19,096 nt of DNA from Bog-159 sp049520215 (GCA_049520215.1 JBEKPZ010000136.1:1-19096); one strand, 5' to 3'. Shown: positions 1 through 7,604, counted from the first letter of the stretch. Notes: generated by a model not told the origin, from the sequence alone. Program-made: numbers and translations.

Positions 1-106
1 GCTTGAGTTCGGGCGTCATGGGCTGGACGAGCAGCAGGCGCTGGCCCTCCAGATGGCTGTCCTTGATGGTTGACCAGACGCATCCGACTACGCGGCCCAG
101 CAGCAT
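1..106 (-). CDS. BMC pentamer shell protein (EutN/CcmL family), partial, 3' end outside window
   Basis: The reverse strand from 106 reads ATG followed by 34 more codons up to the window edge, starting MLLGRVVGCVWSTIKD and continuing with LEGQRLLLVQPM. This is the conserved N-terminus of the EutN/CcmL (BMC-P) family, whose pentamers cap the vertices of microcompartment shells. Only about 35 of the expected 85-100 residues are present. The start lies one base after the TGA of the upstream pentamer gene (TGACATG), so the two are almost certainly translationally coupled. It differs clearly from its neighbour (for example GCVWSTIKDSH against GTVVATRKDPR), so it is a paralogue and not a recent tandem copy. 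Several different pentamer paralogues are usual in fucose/rhamnose-type BMC loci. The family call is firm from the motif; the rest of the protein cannot be judged. Confidence 0.85.
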   Translation of the reverse strand, partial: MLLGRVVGCVWSTIKDSHLEGQRLLLVQPMTPELK

Positions 107-107
107 G

Positions 108-374
108 TCAATCCAGTTGCACGTCGTCGACGATGCCGACGATGGCAGTGTCCACAGGCAGGTCCTTGCAGCCTTCCGCCATGCGCGCCGAGCTGCCGGA
201 CACCACCAGGACGCGCTCCTTGAATCCGGCGCTGACGGTGTCCACGGCCACCAGATAGCCGGCTTCGTCCTTGCCTTCGGGCGATACCGGCTTCACCACG
301 ATGAGCTTCTTGCCTTCCAGCCGGGGGTCCTTCCGTGTCGCCACCACGGTGCCCACTACGCGGGCCAAAATCAT
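108..374 (-). CDS. BMC pentamer shell protein (EutN/CcmL family)
   Basis: An 88-residue protein starting MILARVVGTVVATRKD, with LEGKKLIVVKP, an internal GYLVAVDTVSAGFKERVLVVSGSSAR segment (split here as GYLVAVDTVS and ERVLVVSGSSAR) and the ending AIVGIVDDVQLD. These are the hallmarks of the EutN/CcmL domain over its whole length, including the G-rich SGSSAR loop and the terminal IVGIVD strand. Members assemble as pentamers at the vertices of bacterial microcompartments. The gene sits 18 bp after the BMC-H stop and 1 bp before the next pentamer gene, in one minus-strand operon. A weak AGGG lies about 10 bases upstream of the ATG. Family and role are confident; which vertex or partner it prefers cannot be read from the sequence. 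Confidence 0.93.
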   Translation of the reverse strand: MILARVVGTVVATRKDPRLEGKKLIVVKPVSPEGKDEAGYLVAVDTVSAGFKERVLVVSGSSARMAEGCKDLPVDTAIVGIVDDVQLD

Positions 375-392
375 CGCGACCCTATCAACCGG

Positions 393-692
393 CTACTTTC
401 CAGCCGCGGCATTTTGCGTCTTGCCGATCGGTAGAATGTCTTCCAGGCTCTGGTGCGGGCGTGCGATCACATGCACGGCGATCAGTTCGCCCACCCGGCG
501 CGCCGCCGCCGCTCCCGCGTCGGTAGCCGCCTTGACCGCCGCCACATCGCCGCGGACCATCGCGGTGACGTACCCGGACCCGATCTTTTCCCAGCCCACC
601 AGCGATACTTTGGCGGCCTTGACCATGGCGTCGCAAGCCTCGATCATGGCGACCAGTCCGCGTGTCTCGATCAATCCTAACGCTTCACCCAT
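393..692 (-). CDS. BMC-H hexameric shell protein (PduA-like)
   Basis: A 99-residue single-domain BMC protein. It begins MGEALGLIETRGLVAMIEA and contains GWEKIGSGYVTAMVRGDV, then VKAATDAGAAAARRVGE and the terminal strand VHVIARPH. This is the canonical PF00936 fold, very close in pattern to PduA/CsoS1-type hexamer subunits. KIGSG is the loop that lines the central pore in PduA-like hexamers, which passes small polar metabolites. A good Shine-Dalgarno (GGGAGAG) lies 5-6 bases before the ATG. It is second in the operon, 51 bp after the aldolase stop, followed 18 bp later by a pentamer gene. The C-terminal extension after residue 85 (about 14 residues ending QNAAAGK) is short and polar. It is probably the main facet-forming protein of the shell. 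Confidence 0.95.
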   Translation of the reverse strand: MGEALGLIETRGLVAMIEACDAMVKAAKVSLVGWEKIGSGYVTAMVRGDVAAVKAATDAGAAAARRVGELIAVHVIARPHQSLEDILPIGKTQNAAAGK

Positions 693-743
693 CTAGACTC
701 TCCCAAACCGCTCCCTCACGGCGAGCGGCTCTGAATTTCGGAT

Positions 744-1520
744 TCAACTTACACCGCGCGCCCGCAGCGCCTCATCCACCATGCCGATCAGTTCTTCGCG
801 CGTTACGTAGAATCTTTCGCCTTGCGGCACTTGTTCAGCATACACCGGACAGCCCGGCTCCATGGCCGCGCGGGCCTTCACGCCATATCGCGTTCTGGAA
901 TCGAACAACTTCTCCACTTCCGCCTTGGGCAGCACGGTGGGACCGCCCAGCAGTTCCGCCACCAGCGAAATGCGCGCGAAGTGTTCCATGGTTTCCATGC
1001 GGAAAAAGGCCTTGTAGACATCTTCGCCGTAGCTCACCGCGCCGTGATTCCCCATCAAAATGGCATCGTACTTGGGGATGTAGGGGATCAGCGGGTCGGT
1101 CAGCGCCGGCGTACCGGGCAGCCCGTACTCCGCAAGCGGCACGCAGCCCAGTCCGATGATCACCTCCGGCAGCAACGCCAGGTTCAGCGGGCGGCCCGCC
1201 GCCGCGAATCCCGTAGCCACCGGCGGATGCGCATGCAACACCGCATGAATATCCGCGCGCATCTCGTAAATCTTCATGTGCATGGCGACCTCGGAGGTAC
1301 ACTCTTTCCGGCCGCTCAGTTTCTTTCCGTGCATATCGATGACGATGAGATCGTCGACGTGCATCATGCCCTTGCTCACGCCCGTGGGGGTCGCCAGAAT
1401 GCGCTGCGCATCCAGACGCAGTGTGATGTTGCCGTCATTGGCAGCCACCCAGCCCTTCTGATAGACCAACCGGCCGATATCGACGATGTCCTGTCTGTAT
1501 TCCTGTTCCGTCTTTGCCAT
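744..1520 (-). CDS. class II aldolase (fuculose/rhamnulose-phosphate aldolase type) of a microcompartment operon
   Basis: Length is 258 residues from the ATG at 1520 (MAKTEQEYRQDIVDIG), the start chosen because the family N-terminal helix begins there. The longer in-frame reading to 1841 only runs antisense through the neighbouring gene. The Zn/catalytic set of FucA-type aldolases is complete: Glu77 in TSEVAMH, His96 and His98 in LHAHPP, and His159 in GNHG. The substrate-loop sequence NDGNITLR (residues 28-35) is also typical. Such enzymes cleave fuculose-1-P or rhamnulose-1-P to lactaldehyde and DHAP; related proteins sit in planctomycete-type BMC loci. It is first in the operon with the shell genes, 51 bp before the BMC-H gene. 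It is somewhat longer than E. coli FucA (about 215), the excess being C-terminal. No Shine-Dalgarno is visible. Enzyme class is confident; the exact sugar phosphate is inferred from context. Confidence 0.9.
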   Translation of the reverse strand: MAKTEQEYRQDIVDIGRLVYQKGWVAANDGNITLRLDAQRILATPTGVSKGMMHVDDLIVIDMHGKKLSGRKECTSEVAMHMKIYEMRADIHAVLHAHPPVATGFAAAGRPLNLALLPEVIIGLGCVPLAEYGLPGTPALTDPLIPYIPKYDAILMGNHGAVSYGEDVYKAFFRMETMEHFARISLVAELLGGPTVLPKAEVEKLFDSRTRYGVKARAAMEPGCPVYAEQVPQGERFYVTREELIGMVDEALRARGVS

Positions 1521-1533
1521 CGCGGGATAAACG

Positions 1534-1539
1534 ATTGTA
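1534..1539 (-). promoter_or_regulatory. possible -10 box of the microcompartment operon
   Basis: The minus strand reads TACAAT 13 bases before the aldolase ATG. No matching -35 is seen at 16-18 bp, so this is a weak call based on one hexamer. If used, the 5' leader would be only about 6 bases with no ribosome binding site. Confidence 0.3.
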
Positions 1540-1599
1540 ACAGACGGAGGGGGGATTGGGCTGCTCCGCGCCGCGGGATTCCGCCCGCTGTCCCGCGCA

Positions 1600-4086
1600 T
1601 CAAGGAAGAGCCATGTCTTTTCCGGCATCCGGACAGCCATCGATCCAGATGTCGAGGGCATCCAGCGTGACCGACTGCCCCGTATTAGGCGTGGCGGAAA
1701 TGGTGAAGGTGTGCGGCGCGCAGGGCAGTCCCCGTTTCTGCCAAATCGTCTGCTGGAATTTATTCGCGGCGGCGGTAAGACTGACAGTGCCTTGCGACAC
1801 GCCGTCGAGAAGAATCGTGGCGTTGCCCTGAAGCGGTCCAATCATGCTCACCCAACGAACGCCAGTGCCCGTAAAGTTGAGGACCGCTGTGTTCTGAGAC
1901 GTGGCCGTGGTCATGTAGGCGTCGGTGCTGGCGCTCGCCGACTTGGTGGAAGACCAAGTCCCCTGGTAGGTGATGGTCGGCGGAGGCTGGCCGGTGGTAT
2001 TGGAGTCGACGGTACGAGACTCCTCGATGCGCGCCGGTGGAATGGTATCGGTCCACACGGTGCCGCCGGTCGCGGACTTGTAGATACTATGATAGGCCGC
2101 CGCGTACACCGTCTGATCGTTGGTGTAGTTCGGAGAAACCGCCACTGCCGTGACAAACTGATCCGGAAATGCGCTCATCGGGAGCAACGAAGTTCCGCCA
2201 TTAGTGGATTTCATCACGCCCGACTGGATGGTGGCGGCAAAGAAGGTCTGGTCGGAGAGGTAGTTCGGGGACAATTGAATATCGAGGATCAACAGGCTGC
2301 TGGTCCGGGGAAGCACGGTCCAGGTTGAGCCGCCATTTGTAGATTTCAAGAGACCCCCTGTGATGGGAGCGACAAACACGGTTTGGTCTGTGGGGAATGC
2401 CGGAGAAACCACCACCACGCCGATTTGTACCACCGGGCTCGGCAGAGAGACAGACGTCCAGGTCATGCCGCCGTCCGTGGACTTGTAGATCCCCTCGCTG
2501 GCGCTTGCCGCGAACGCCGTGCGGTCGGAGGCGAATCCCGGCGAGATAGCCACCGAATTGATGGGGGGCGACAAGCTGGTGGGAATCCAGTTGTCGCCCT
2601 GATTCGTAGAGAGGAACACGCCCTGATTAGGATACTGTTTGCCCTGATAGTACACATACGGGGGATTTACCGAGTCCTGTGCGTTGTTCACCCCGATGAG
2701 GACCGTTCCATCCTGTGCAAACGCCGGAGAGACAGCCAGGCCTCGGACGTGTGCCGCCGCTCCCAGCATGGCCATCTGCTGGTAGGTGGATCCGCCGTTG
2801 GTGGTTCTCTCCAGGTTCCCGGCAGTCCCGGTGAATGCGGTTTTATCGGTCGCGAAATCGGGGGAGATAGCCGCGGCATCGGTATACGGGAGAGTCATTC
2901 CGGTATTCTGGAAAAACCAAGATGCCGCGCCGTTGGTGGTCCACAAGTTACCGCCGCCGTAAGTGTTGGCGAATAAGGTCTGATCGCTGGCGTAGTTGGG
3001 CGAGATCGAAATGTGCCTGACAAGCCGGGTGGGAATGATGTCGATGTATTGCCAGGATATCGAGTTGCTGGGCGAAGTCCACATCCCTTCATAGGTCGAC
3101 AGAAGCAGCGTGATGCCGGCGGCGCCGTTGGCCGCAGCGACATTATGATAATGCGATGTCGTCAGGTCCGACAGCTCCCGATTAATCAGGGGCGTAACCG
3201 TCCATGAGGTCCCCTGGTTAGTGGACTGGAAAACCCCGCCCACTGCCGTCGCGGCCCACATCGTGCCATCCTGCAAGTAATTGGGGGATAACGTAATGGA
3301 ATTTACATTCCCATCCGACAGACCCGCACTGGAGACCGACCAGGAAGATCCTCCGTTCGTGGAAATCATCACCCCGGAAGCGGTACCCGCAAAGGCCGTT
3401 TGGTCTGAGCTGAAACCCGTCGAGAAAACCAGTGCGGTCACTGCGGGAAACGGCTGCGTGGCGGTGACCGAGACCCAACTGGAGCCGCCATTAACCGATT
3501 TGAAAATCCCGTTGGTTGCGGTGCCGAACAGGACAGTCTCGTCCACTGCGTAATTCGGAGACACGGCAATTACATTCAGCGCCGAGGTGACTGAACTCGG
3601 CAAGGTGAGCTGGGTAAAGGTCTGCCCACGATTAGTGGACTTGTAAACCTTGATGTTAGAGGTGACGATAAAGAGCGTGTTGTCGGTGGCGAAATTCGGG
3701 GACAAGGCCACGTTCTCCAATACCAGACTCGAAGCCAGGGTCCAGGTGGCGCCCTGATTGACGGTCTTGTAAAGACCACCCAAGCCAGCCACGAAAACAG
3801 TCTGATCCTTACTGTACGCAGGCGAGAAGACTACCGCCATCATCCTGCGCACGTTCGGCAAGCCTGCTACCGCAGACCAGGTAACTCCCCCGTTGGTCGA
3901 CTTGAGGAGCGCATACACGCCGAGTTTGAGCGAAAGATAATCGGTTGCGGCGAACGCGGTAGAGTCTTGTGCGAAGTTAGGGGAAACTGCTACAGTGACG
4001 ATCGGATCGTGCGGGTCGTGAGCCATGAGAGACTCGCCGCCCACGGCTAGACACACTGCGACGCTTAACAGAACTCGACTGAACAT
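1600..4086 (-). CDS. secreted multi-repeat beta-propeller protein (BNR/YCF48/sortilin-like repeats)
   Basis: An 828-residue protein with a signal peptide (MFSRVLLSVAVCLAVGGESLMA, written here as MFSRVLLSVAVC and LAVGGESLMA). About 690 residues of repeats follow, each built as (V/I)xxSPNF/Y-A-x-D-x-T-x-F-A then G-x-x-K-S-T-N-G-G-x-T-W. Thirteen SPxF/Y units are clear and a fourteenth, around residues 300-340, is degenerate. This is the Asp-box pattern of BNR/YCF48/Vps10-like propellers, and 14 units would fit two seven-bladed propellers. The last roughly 130 residues (TITYQGTWSSTKSAS to the end) look like a beta-sandwich domain, with GVRWVS and ILLDGVSQGTV, similar to galactose-binding-like modules. 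It is probably exported; the ligand is unknown. A strong SD (GGAGG, 9 bases before the ATG) and a TATAAT lie upstream. No Asp-box catalytic sialidase residues could be assigned, so no enzymatic function is claimed. Confidence 0.85.
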   Translation of the reverse strand: MFSRVLLSVAVCLAVGGESLMAHDPHDPIVTVAVSPNFAQDSTAFAATDYLSLKLGVYALLKSTNGGVTWSAVAGLPNVRRMMAVVFSPAYSKDQTVFVAGLGGLYKTVNQGATWTLASSLVLENVALSPNFATDNTLFIVTSNIKVYKSTNRGQTFTQLTLPSSVTSALNVIAVSPNYAVDETVLFGTATNGIFKSVNGGSSWVSVTATQPFPAVTALVFSTGFSSDQTAFAGTASGVMISTNGGSSWSVSSAGLSDGNVNSITLSPNYLQDGTMWAATAVGGVFQSTNQGTSWTVTPLINRELSDLTTSHYHNVAAANGAAGITLLLSTYEGMWTSPSNSISWQYIDIIPTRLVRHISISPNYASDQTLFANTYGGGNLWTTNGAASWFFQNTGMTLPYTDAAAISPDFATDKTAFTGTAGNLERTTNGGSTYQQMAMLGAAAHVRGLAVSPAFAQDGTVLIGVNNAQDSVNPPYVYYQGKQYPNQGVFLSTNQGDNWIPTSLSPPINSVAISPGFASDRTAFAASASEGIYKSTDGGMTWTSVSLPSPVVQIGVVVVSPAFPTDQTVFVAPITGGLLKSTNGGSTWTVLPRTSSLLILDIQLSPNYLSDQTFFAATIQSGVMKSTNGGTSLLPMSAFPDQFVTAVAVSPNYTNDQTVYAAAYHSIYKSATGGTVWTDTIPPARIEESRTVDSNTTGQPPPTITYQGTWSSTKSASASTDAYMTTATSQNTAVLNFTGTGVRWVSMIGPLQGNATILLDGVSQGTVSLTAAANKFQQTIWQKRGLPCAPHTFTISATPNTGQSVTLDALDIWIDGCPDAGKDMALP

Positions 4087-4090
4087 CTAA

Positions 4091-4119
4091 ACCTGCCTCC
4101 AGGTATTTTTCTCATTATA
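4091..4119 (-). promoter_or_regulatory. -10 box and ribosome binding site of the propeller gene
   Basis: The minus strand has a perfect TATAAT at 4119-4114 and GGAGGCAGG at 4100-4092, with 9 bases between GGAGG and the ATG at 4086. No convincing -35 was found 16-18 bp upstream of the hexamer. This separates the propeller gene from the upstream PadR unit. Confidence 0.55.
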
Positions 4120-4224
4120 CACGAAGGTGCGCCCGCAGATGCCGCCCCAGGCCGGCTAACGGGCTGTGCCCGTGGGGTAACGGTACCAGTCCGGCAGATA
4201 ACGGTACCTTTCCACCTGACGAAG

Positions 4225-4245
4225 CCGCCGGTCGCGAGACGGCGG
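4225..4245. other. GC-rich hairpin between the membrane-protein and propeller genes
   Basis: CCGCCG (4225-4230) and CGGCGG (4240-4245) form a 6-bp perfect stem with a 9-base loop, 30 bp after the stop of the HAAS-type gene. There is no T-run on either strand, so a rho-independent terminator is not supported. Nearby, TAACGGTACC occurs twice (about 4178 and 4199). Confidence 0.3.
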
Positions 4246-4274
4246 AGTCGCGCTCGACAGCCAGGAAGGGCGGG

Positions 4275-5276
4275 CTACCGGCGAACCGCGACTGGGGCGT
4301 GGTTGCCGGCCGGCTTCTGCCGCACCAGGCGCCGCGCTTCCTGCACGGCGTCCACCAGGGTAATGATGGCGACGACGCCGAGCCCGATTGAGGTGCCCAC
4401 GTTGGCCCAGTGATTGGCGTCCGCCACTCCGGCGGCTGGAAGGTTGGGCGCTGCCACGCGCACCCAGGGTCCCATGTTGACCAGCGCGCCGGTCAAAACC
4501 AGCGTGACGCCGTCCACCGCCAGACGCACGCACGAGCGCGCTCGCATCCACCAGGGCCGCAGCCATCCCATCAGTCCGATGGGCACGCCGCTCAGCGTGA
4601 CCAACAGGATGGGCCAGAAGAAGCTGCGCCAGACGGGCGCCAGAGTGATGGCGACGCCGTTGAAATCGAAGCTGGTGCGGAGCCACATCACCTCGATCCA
4701 CAGCAAACTGGCGCCGATCGCGGCCAGCAACTCGGCGATGGCCCTGTAACCAGGCACTGGCTGAGGCTGGGTGATGGGCTCCGCTGGCGGAACGCGCGGG
4801 AGCCGGCAGGGGTCCCACTTGAGCATGGACTCGTGCGGATAGCGTTCCATGGCCGCGAACACCAGGGTGATGACGCCGAAGGCGAAGACGGCTGCCATGA
4901 GCAGCGTCCACGCTGTTTCGGCCAGCGCCAGAGACGGGTCGCGGCCCGACAGAACGGTAGCCGGGCCGACCACCAGGATGAAGATCGGCGGGAGTATCCA
5001 TACGATCACCAGTTTCAGAATGAACTGGTAAATGGGGAACAGCGCGGGACCGATCAAGGAGCGTTGCGGCAGATAGCTGCCTGCCACCAACATCGGGTTG
5101 CCGCGCTGCTTGAGGACTGCGGCCAAGCCATCCTCGTCGAGCGGGCGGCCGAGCGCGGCTTCCCGGTCTTCGATTTGGGAGCGGAGGTCTTCGCCGAGTT
5201 CCGCGATGATGTCTTCCTGCTGCGACTTGGGCAACCAGAATTTAACTGCGTGTAAGTAACGATTCAGAAGTTCCAT
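4275..5276 (-). CDS. PadR-partner membrane protein with N-terminal HAAS-like domain
   Basis: A 333-residue protein. Residues 1-70 are soluble and helical (MELLNRYLHAVKFWLPKSQQ, then ELGEDLRSQIEDREAALGRP, LKQRGNP), matching the HAAS domain that often accompanies PadR regulators. About six hydrophobic segments follow, near 80-105, 115-140, 183-203, 222-240, 250-270 and 285-307, broken by a proline-rich loop at about 158-175 (PPAEPITQPQPVPG). Known PadR-HAAS pairs are thought to be sensor or anti-regulator membrane proteins; the substrate or signal is not known. The ATG is 3 bp after the PadR stop (TGAAATATG), so the two are translationally coupled. No enzymatic motif was recognised. Membrane topology is by eye only. 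Confidence 0.82.
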   Translation of the reverse strand: MELLNRYLHAVKFWLPKSQQEDIIAELGEDLRSQIEDREAALGRPLDEDGLAAVLKQRGNPMLVAGSYLPQRSLIGPALFPIYQFILKLVIVWILPPIFILVVGPATVLSGRDPSLALAETAWTLLMAAVFAFGVITLVFAAMERYPHESMLKWDPCRLPRVPPAEPITQPQPVPGYRAIAELLAAIGASLLWIEVMWLRTSFDFNGVAITLAPVWRSFFWPILLVTLSGVPIGLMGWLRPWWMRARSCVRLAVDGVTLVLTGALVNMGPWVRVAAPNLPAAGVADANHWANVGTSIGLGVVAIITLVDAVQEARRLVRQKPAGNHAPVAVRR

Positions 5277-5279
5277 ATT

Positions 5280-5654
5280 TCAGCTTTCGGCTTTCAGCTC
5301 CCACAGCGCGTCGCCTTCAGCAATGCGGGTGAGCGACGCATTGATGCTTTGCCACTCTTCCAGCAGTTGATCGAGAACGCCCTGGCCGTGGCTGGAGAGG
5401 CGGTAGAAGCGTTTGTTACGCTTCTCTTCCTCGCGCCATTCGCTGACCAGGAGGCCCTGGGTTTCCAAGCGGCGGAGGAGCGGATAGAGGGTGTTTTCGT
5501 CGATAGCCATGCCGCGGTCGGCGAGGGCCTTACGCAGCGCGTAGCCGTAGTGCTCGGCGCGGAGTTGGGCGAGGACTGCCAGGACGAGGCAGCCGCGCCG
5601 GAGCTCCAGGCGGAGGTTGTCGAAGGGGTCCGGGCTTGATGCTGTGTGTGACAC
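5280..5654 (-). CDS. PadR-family transcriptional repressor
   Basis: A 124-residue winged-helix protein. The PadR core runs from LRLELRRGCLVLAVLAQLRA through HYGYALRKALADRGM, ENTLYPLLRRLETQGLL and the wing RNKRFYRLSSHGQGVLDQL. The GY(A/E)LxK, TLYPxLxRLExxGL and YxLTxxG pattern is diagnostic. The reading opens with GTG at 5654 (GTGTCACACACA); no better internal start precedes the first helix. The wing is followed by a short C-terminal helix, giving subfamily-2 length. The gene is first of a two-gene unit with the HAAS-type membrane protein. Its promoter at 5669-5697 is covered by dyads, so autorepression is likely. The last residues (ELKAES) are encoded by GGAGCTGAAAGC..., a string seen again at 6719-6730. 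Confidence 0.93.
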   Translation of the reverse strand: MSHTASSPDPFDNLRLELRRGCLVLAVLAQLRAEHYGYALRKALADRGMAIDENTLYPLLRRLETQGLLVSEWREEEKRNKRFYRLSSHGQGVLDQLLEEWQSINASLTRIAEGDALWELKAES

Positions 5655-5655
5655 G

Positions 5656-5697
5656 GTGTATATAAAACACTATATGCCAACTTGTGGACGGTGTCAA
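5656..5697 (-). promoter_or_regulatory. PadR promoter with overlapping operator-like dyads
   Basis: On the minus strand TTGACA (5697-5692) is followed after exactly 17 bases by TATAGT (5674-5669). Overlapping and downstream of the -10 are two dyads. ATATA-GTGTTT-TATAT has perfect 5-bp arms, and GTGT-7N-ACAC (5670-5656) resembles the known PadR type ATGT-8N-ACAT. The -10 ends 14 bases before the GTG start with no Shine-Dalgarno between, so the leader is very short. The promoter is seen directly; binding by the PadR protein is inferred. Confidence 0.72.
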
Positions 5698-7031
5698 GGG
5701 TTTTTTGATTGCGGTGGGCGGGTCGATGAATACCCCCATTTGCGCTGGGTGGATACCCCCCTTTTTGGCTTCGTTTTGTATTCTTGCTGGTTTGGGAAGC
5801 GACGCTGGGACTGTGCGCGCCGGGCGGCCCACTATCCCGTTAGCAGGGCGGCGGATGAAGACTGGGCAGCGAATTTGGTTTAGTCTTTGTTTCCAGACGC
5901 TTGTGGGTTATTTGCTTTTGTAGGGTGGGTGAGAGCTTGTGCGTGGCTGAGCGGGCGAAGGGGTAAGCGGGCGCGGGGGCGAATCCGTTATGCAAGAGTG
6001 CGCAGGATTGGGCGGAATTGTGCATCCGGGGTCCGTGGGGTGCTTTTGTGCCGACCAAAACCAATTTCGCGGAAGCCTAATATTTACCGTTGATTGGATT
6101 GTGGATTTTCGACCGGCCTGCTCTTGGCGGGTCCGGCCCGTGGTATGCATCCGAGCGGCTGGGTTGTCGGGACCGGCTTAATCGGGCGACGGTGGTGGCG
6201 CGCAGGGTCGAGAGGCGAAGCAGCCGTGGTTCATTTACTTACGAACGAAGCCAATAAGTTGCTTTTTTACATGCACTTGGAAAAATGGCGAAACCAATCT
6301 CCGCGTTGATGGGGTGTGGGGTCTTGTTGTGGGTCGGCGGGAAGGCGGTGGTAGCGGAAGTTGAGCAAGCGAGGCCGATTTCAAGCGGGTGCTTTGGTTC
6401 CGGCGCTGTGGATTGGGGTTTTCAAAGAGCTGCGGCAATGGGCGGGTGGCCGTAGACGGTGCACGCGTCTCATTTGTCCCGACTTCACGATAGCACGGCG
6501 GCGGTGAACTGGTGGCGTGCCGCTGGCACTTTGGCCTTTGTTTTCAGTGTATTCGGGGGATGGGTGGTCACGTGATCGATAGAGGTTTCTTCAATTTGTG
6601 GCGTACAGCGTTGCGCCAGCGAACTTGTGTTCGTGCCGCAAGCTGATCAGTGAACCAAACCTGGGGGGCCGGTGCTGGTTCTTTATTGGGCTTTGCTAGG
6701 CGGGTAAGGCGACTTCGGGGAGCTGAAAGCTGACGTCGGTTCGCCGCACGGCGGTGATGCCGACTACTCGGCTCCAAAGTACCGGGAACGAAATGTATTG
6801 CCCATTTTCGCGGAACGGCGTTTCCCAGGACCGATCCGGATTGGGTTGGCCGGAGCGGGATCTCATTAAAGGATGCTGGCCGACTTCCGGGTACTAATCC
6901 GGCCGCCTCTCCTCGACGACAGGCGAGATTCCTGGTGGGAAGGGCTGTTATCAACAGCGATTGGGCAGAACTGGGTACTCGCACGATGGCGTCTTTCATT
7001 TTGCGCGGCATGAGTCGCCACCGGGTCGTGG
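5698..7031. other. gene-poor intergenic region
   Basis: I see no convincing gene in these 1.3 kb. The longest readings, such as the 155-codon one at 6568-7035 on the minus strand, have no recognisable domain and an irregular Arg/Ser/Pro-rich composition. Visible items are two copies of ATACCCCC 23 bp apart (5730-5737 and 5753-5760), an 8-bp palindrome TCACGTGA (6568-6575), and GGAGCTGAAAGC (6719-6730), which recurs inverted at the end of the PadR gene. No tRNA-like or rRNA-like sequence was recognised. Confidence 0.6.
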
Positions 7032-7604
7032 TCATTTGAAGTACTGCCGGATTTCCTCCATGTCGGCCGCATGAACGCGCGCCCGCTCAAGTGAGTAAAG
7101 AGGCTTCGAGCCGGCCGGACCGCCGGCAGAGGCTCGAAATGTTCCCCATACCCAGACCAGAGCCCTCCGCGAGAACCGGACTCGCGCGTCGGGAGCGAGG
7201 TGAACAGTGATCATTTGGTCCCCGAATCGATGCGCCGGATGCAACAGGTTTCCGGCTTCGGGTAGCAGGACGAAATCGCGGACCCACTCCCCTTCGCCCT
7301 TTGGACGATCGCTTTCGACCATATAGCCTAGGGCCTGAACTGGCGCGCCGATAAAGAGCGGGGACCCAGCGGCCAAAGAATGAGTATGATCGCGCAGCAG
7401 GGTTGACCAACTGAGAACGACGCAATTCTCTGCCGAATTCCCGATCGGGACGAGATCGGAAAGATCGGGGCGGCCCGTCTCGGAGATGGCCAATACTGCT
7501 GCGGCGAGAGGAATGGCGATGCCAGCACCTATTAGGAGCAGTGTGCGGACTTCCTCGCTTCGCGAAATGGAAAGCTTCCGCTTTCCCCGACCTGGACCAC
7601 GCAC
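7032..7604 (-). CDS. conserved membrane-anchored protein, DUF3299-like
   Basis: A 190-residue protein from a GTG start at 7604; an in-frame TAA lies 12 bases upstream. It has a basic N-terminus, one transmembrane segment (about residues 20-40) and then a soluble domain. Conserved-looking features are GNSAENCVVLSW (55-66), LGYMVESDR (92-100), WVRDFVLLPEAGNLLHPAHR (107-126), DQMITVHL and RALVWVWGTFRAS (147-159). The layout of a GYM/GF-type strand, an R-(D/E)-FLLLP segment, a cluster around HPAHR and a V-x-GTF strand resembles DUF3299, a domain of unknown function in exported proteins. That assignment is moderate. Reality of the gene is supported by a decayed homologous copy at 13444-13637. It is transcribed divergently from the kinase gene. 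No Shine-Dalgarno is apparent, so the start is uncertain. Confidence 0.65.
   Translation of the reverse strand: MRGPGRGKRKLSISRSEEVRTLLLIGAGIAIPLAAAVLAISETGRPDLSDLVPIGNSAENCVVLSWSTLLRDHTHSLAAGSPLFIGAPVQALGYMVESDRPKGEGEWVRDFVLLPEAGNLLHPAHRFGDQMITVHLAPDARVRFSRRALVWVWGTFRASAGGPAGSKPLYSLERARVHAADMEEIRQYFK

Noticed and set aside
822..1670. 282-codon plus-strand reading opposite the aldolase
   Set aside because: The aldolase metal ligands are all on the minus strand; this reading is Arg/His-rich and crosses the intergenic gap.
1521..1841. In-frame N-terminal extension of the aldolase to 1841
   Set aside because: It runs through the 3' end of the propeller gene on the same strand, and the family N-terminus begins at the ATG at 1520.
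4225..4245. The GC-rich hairpin as a terminator
   Set aside because: No T-run follows the stem on either strand.
6568..7035. 155-codon minus-strand reading whose ATG overlaps the stop of the DUF3299-like gene (ATGA)
   Set aside because: The ATGA junction is suggestive, but the translation is Arg/Pro/Ser-rich with no pattern of secondary structure or known motif, and adjacent frames look equally plausible.
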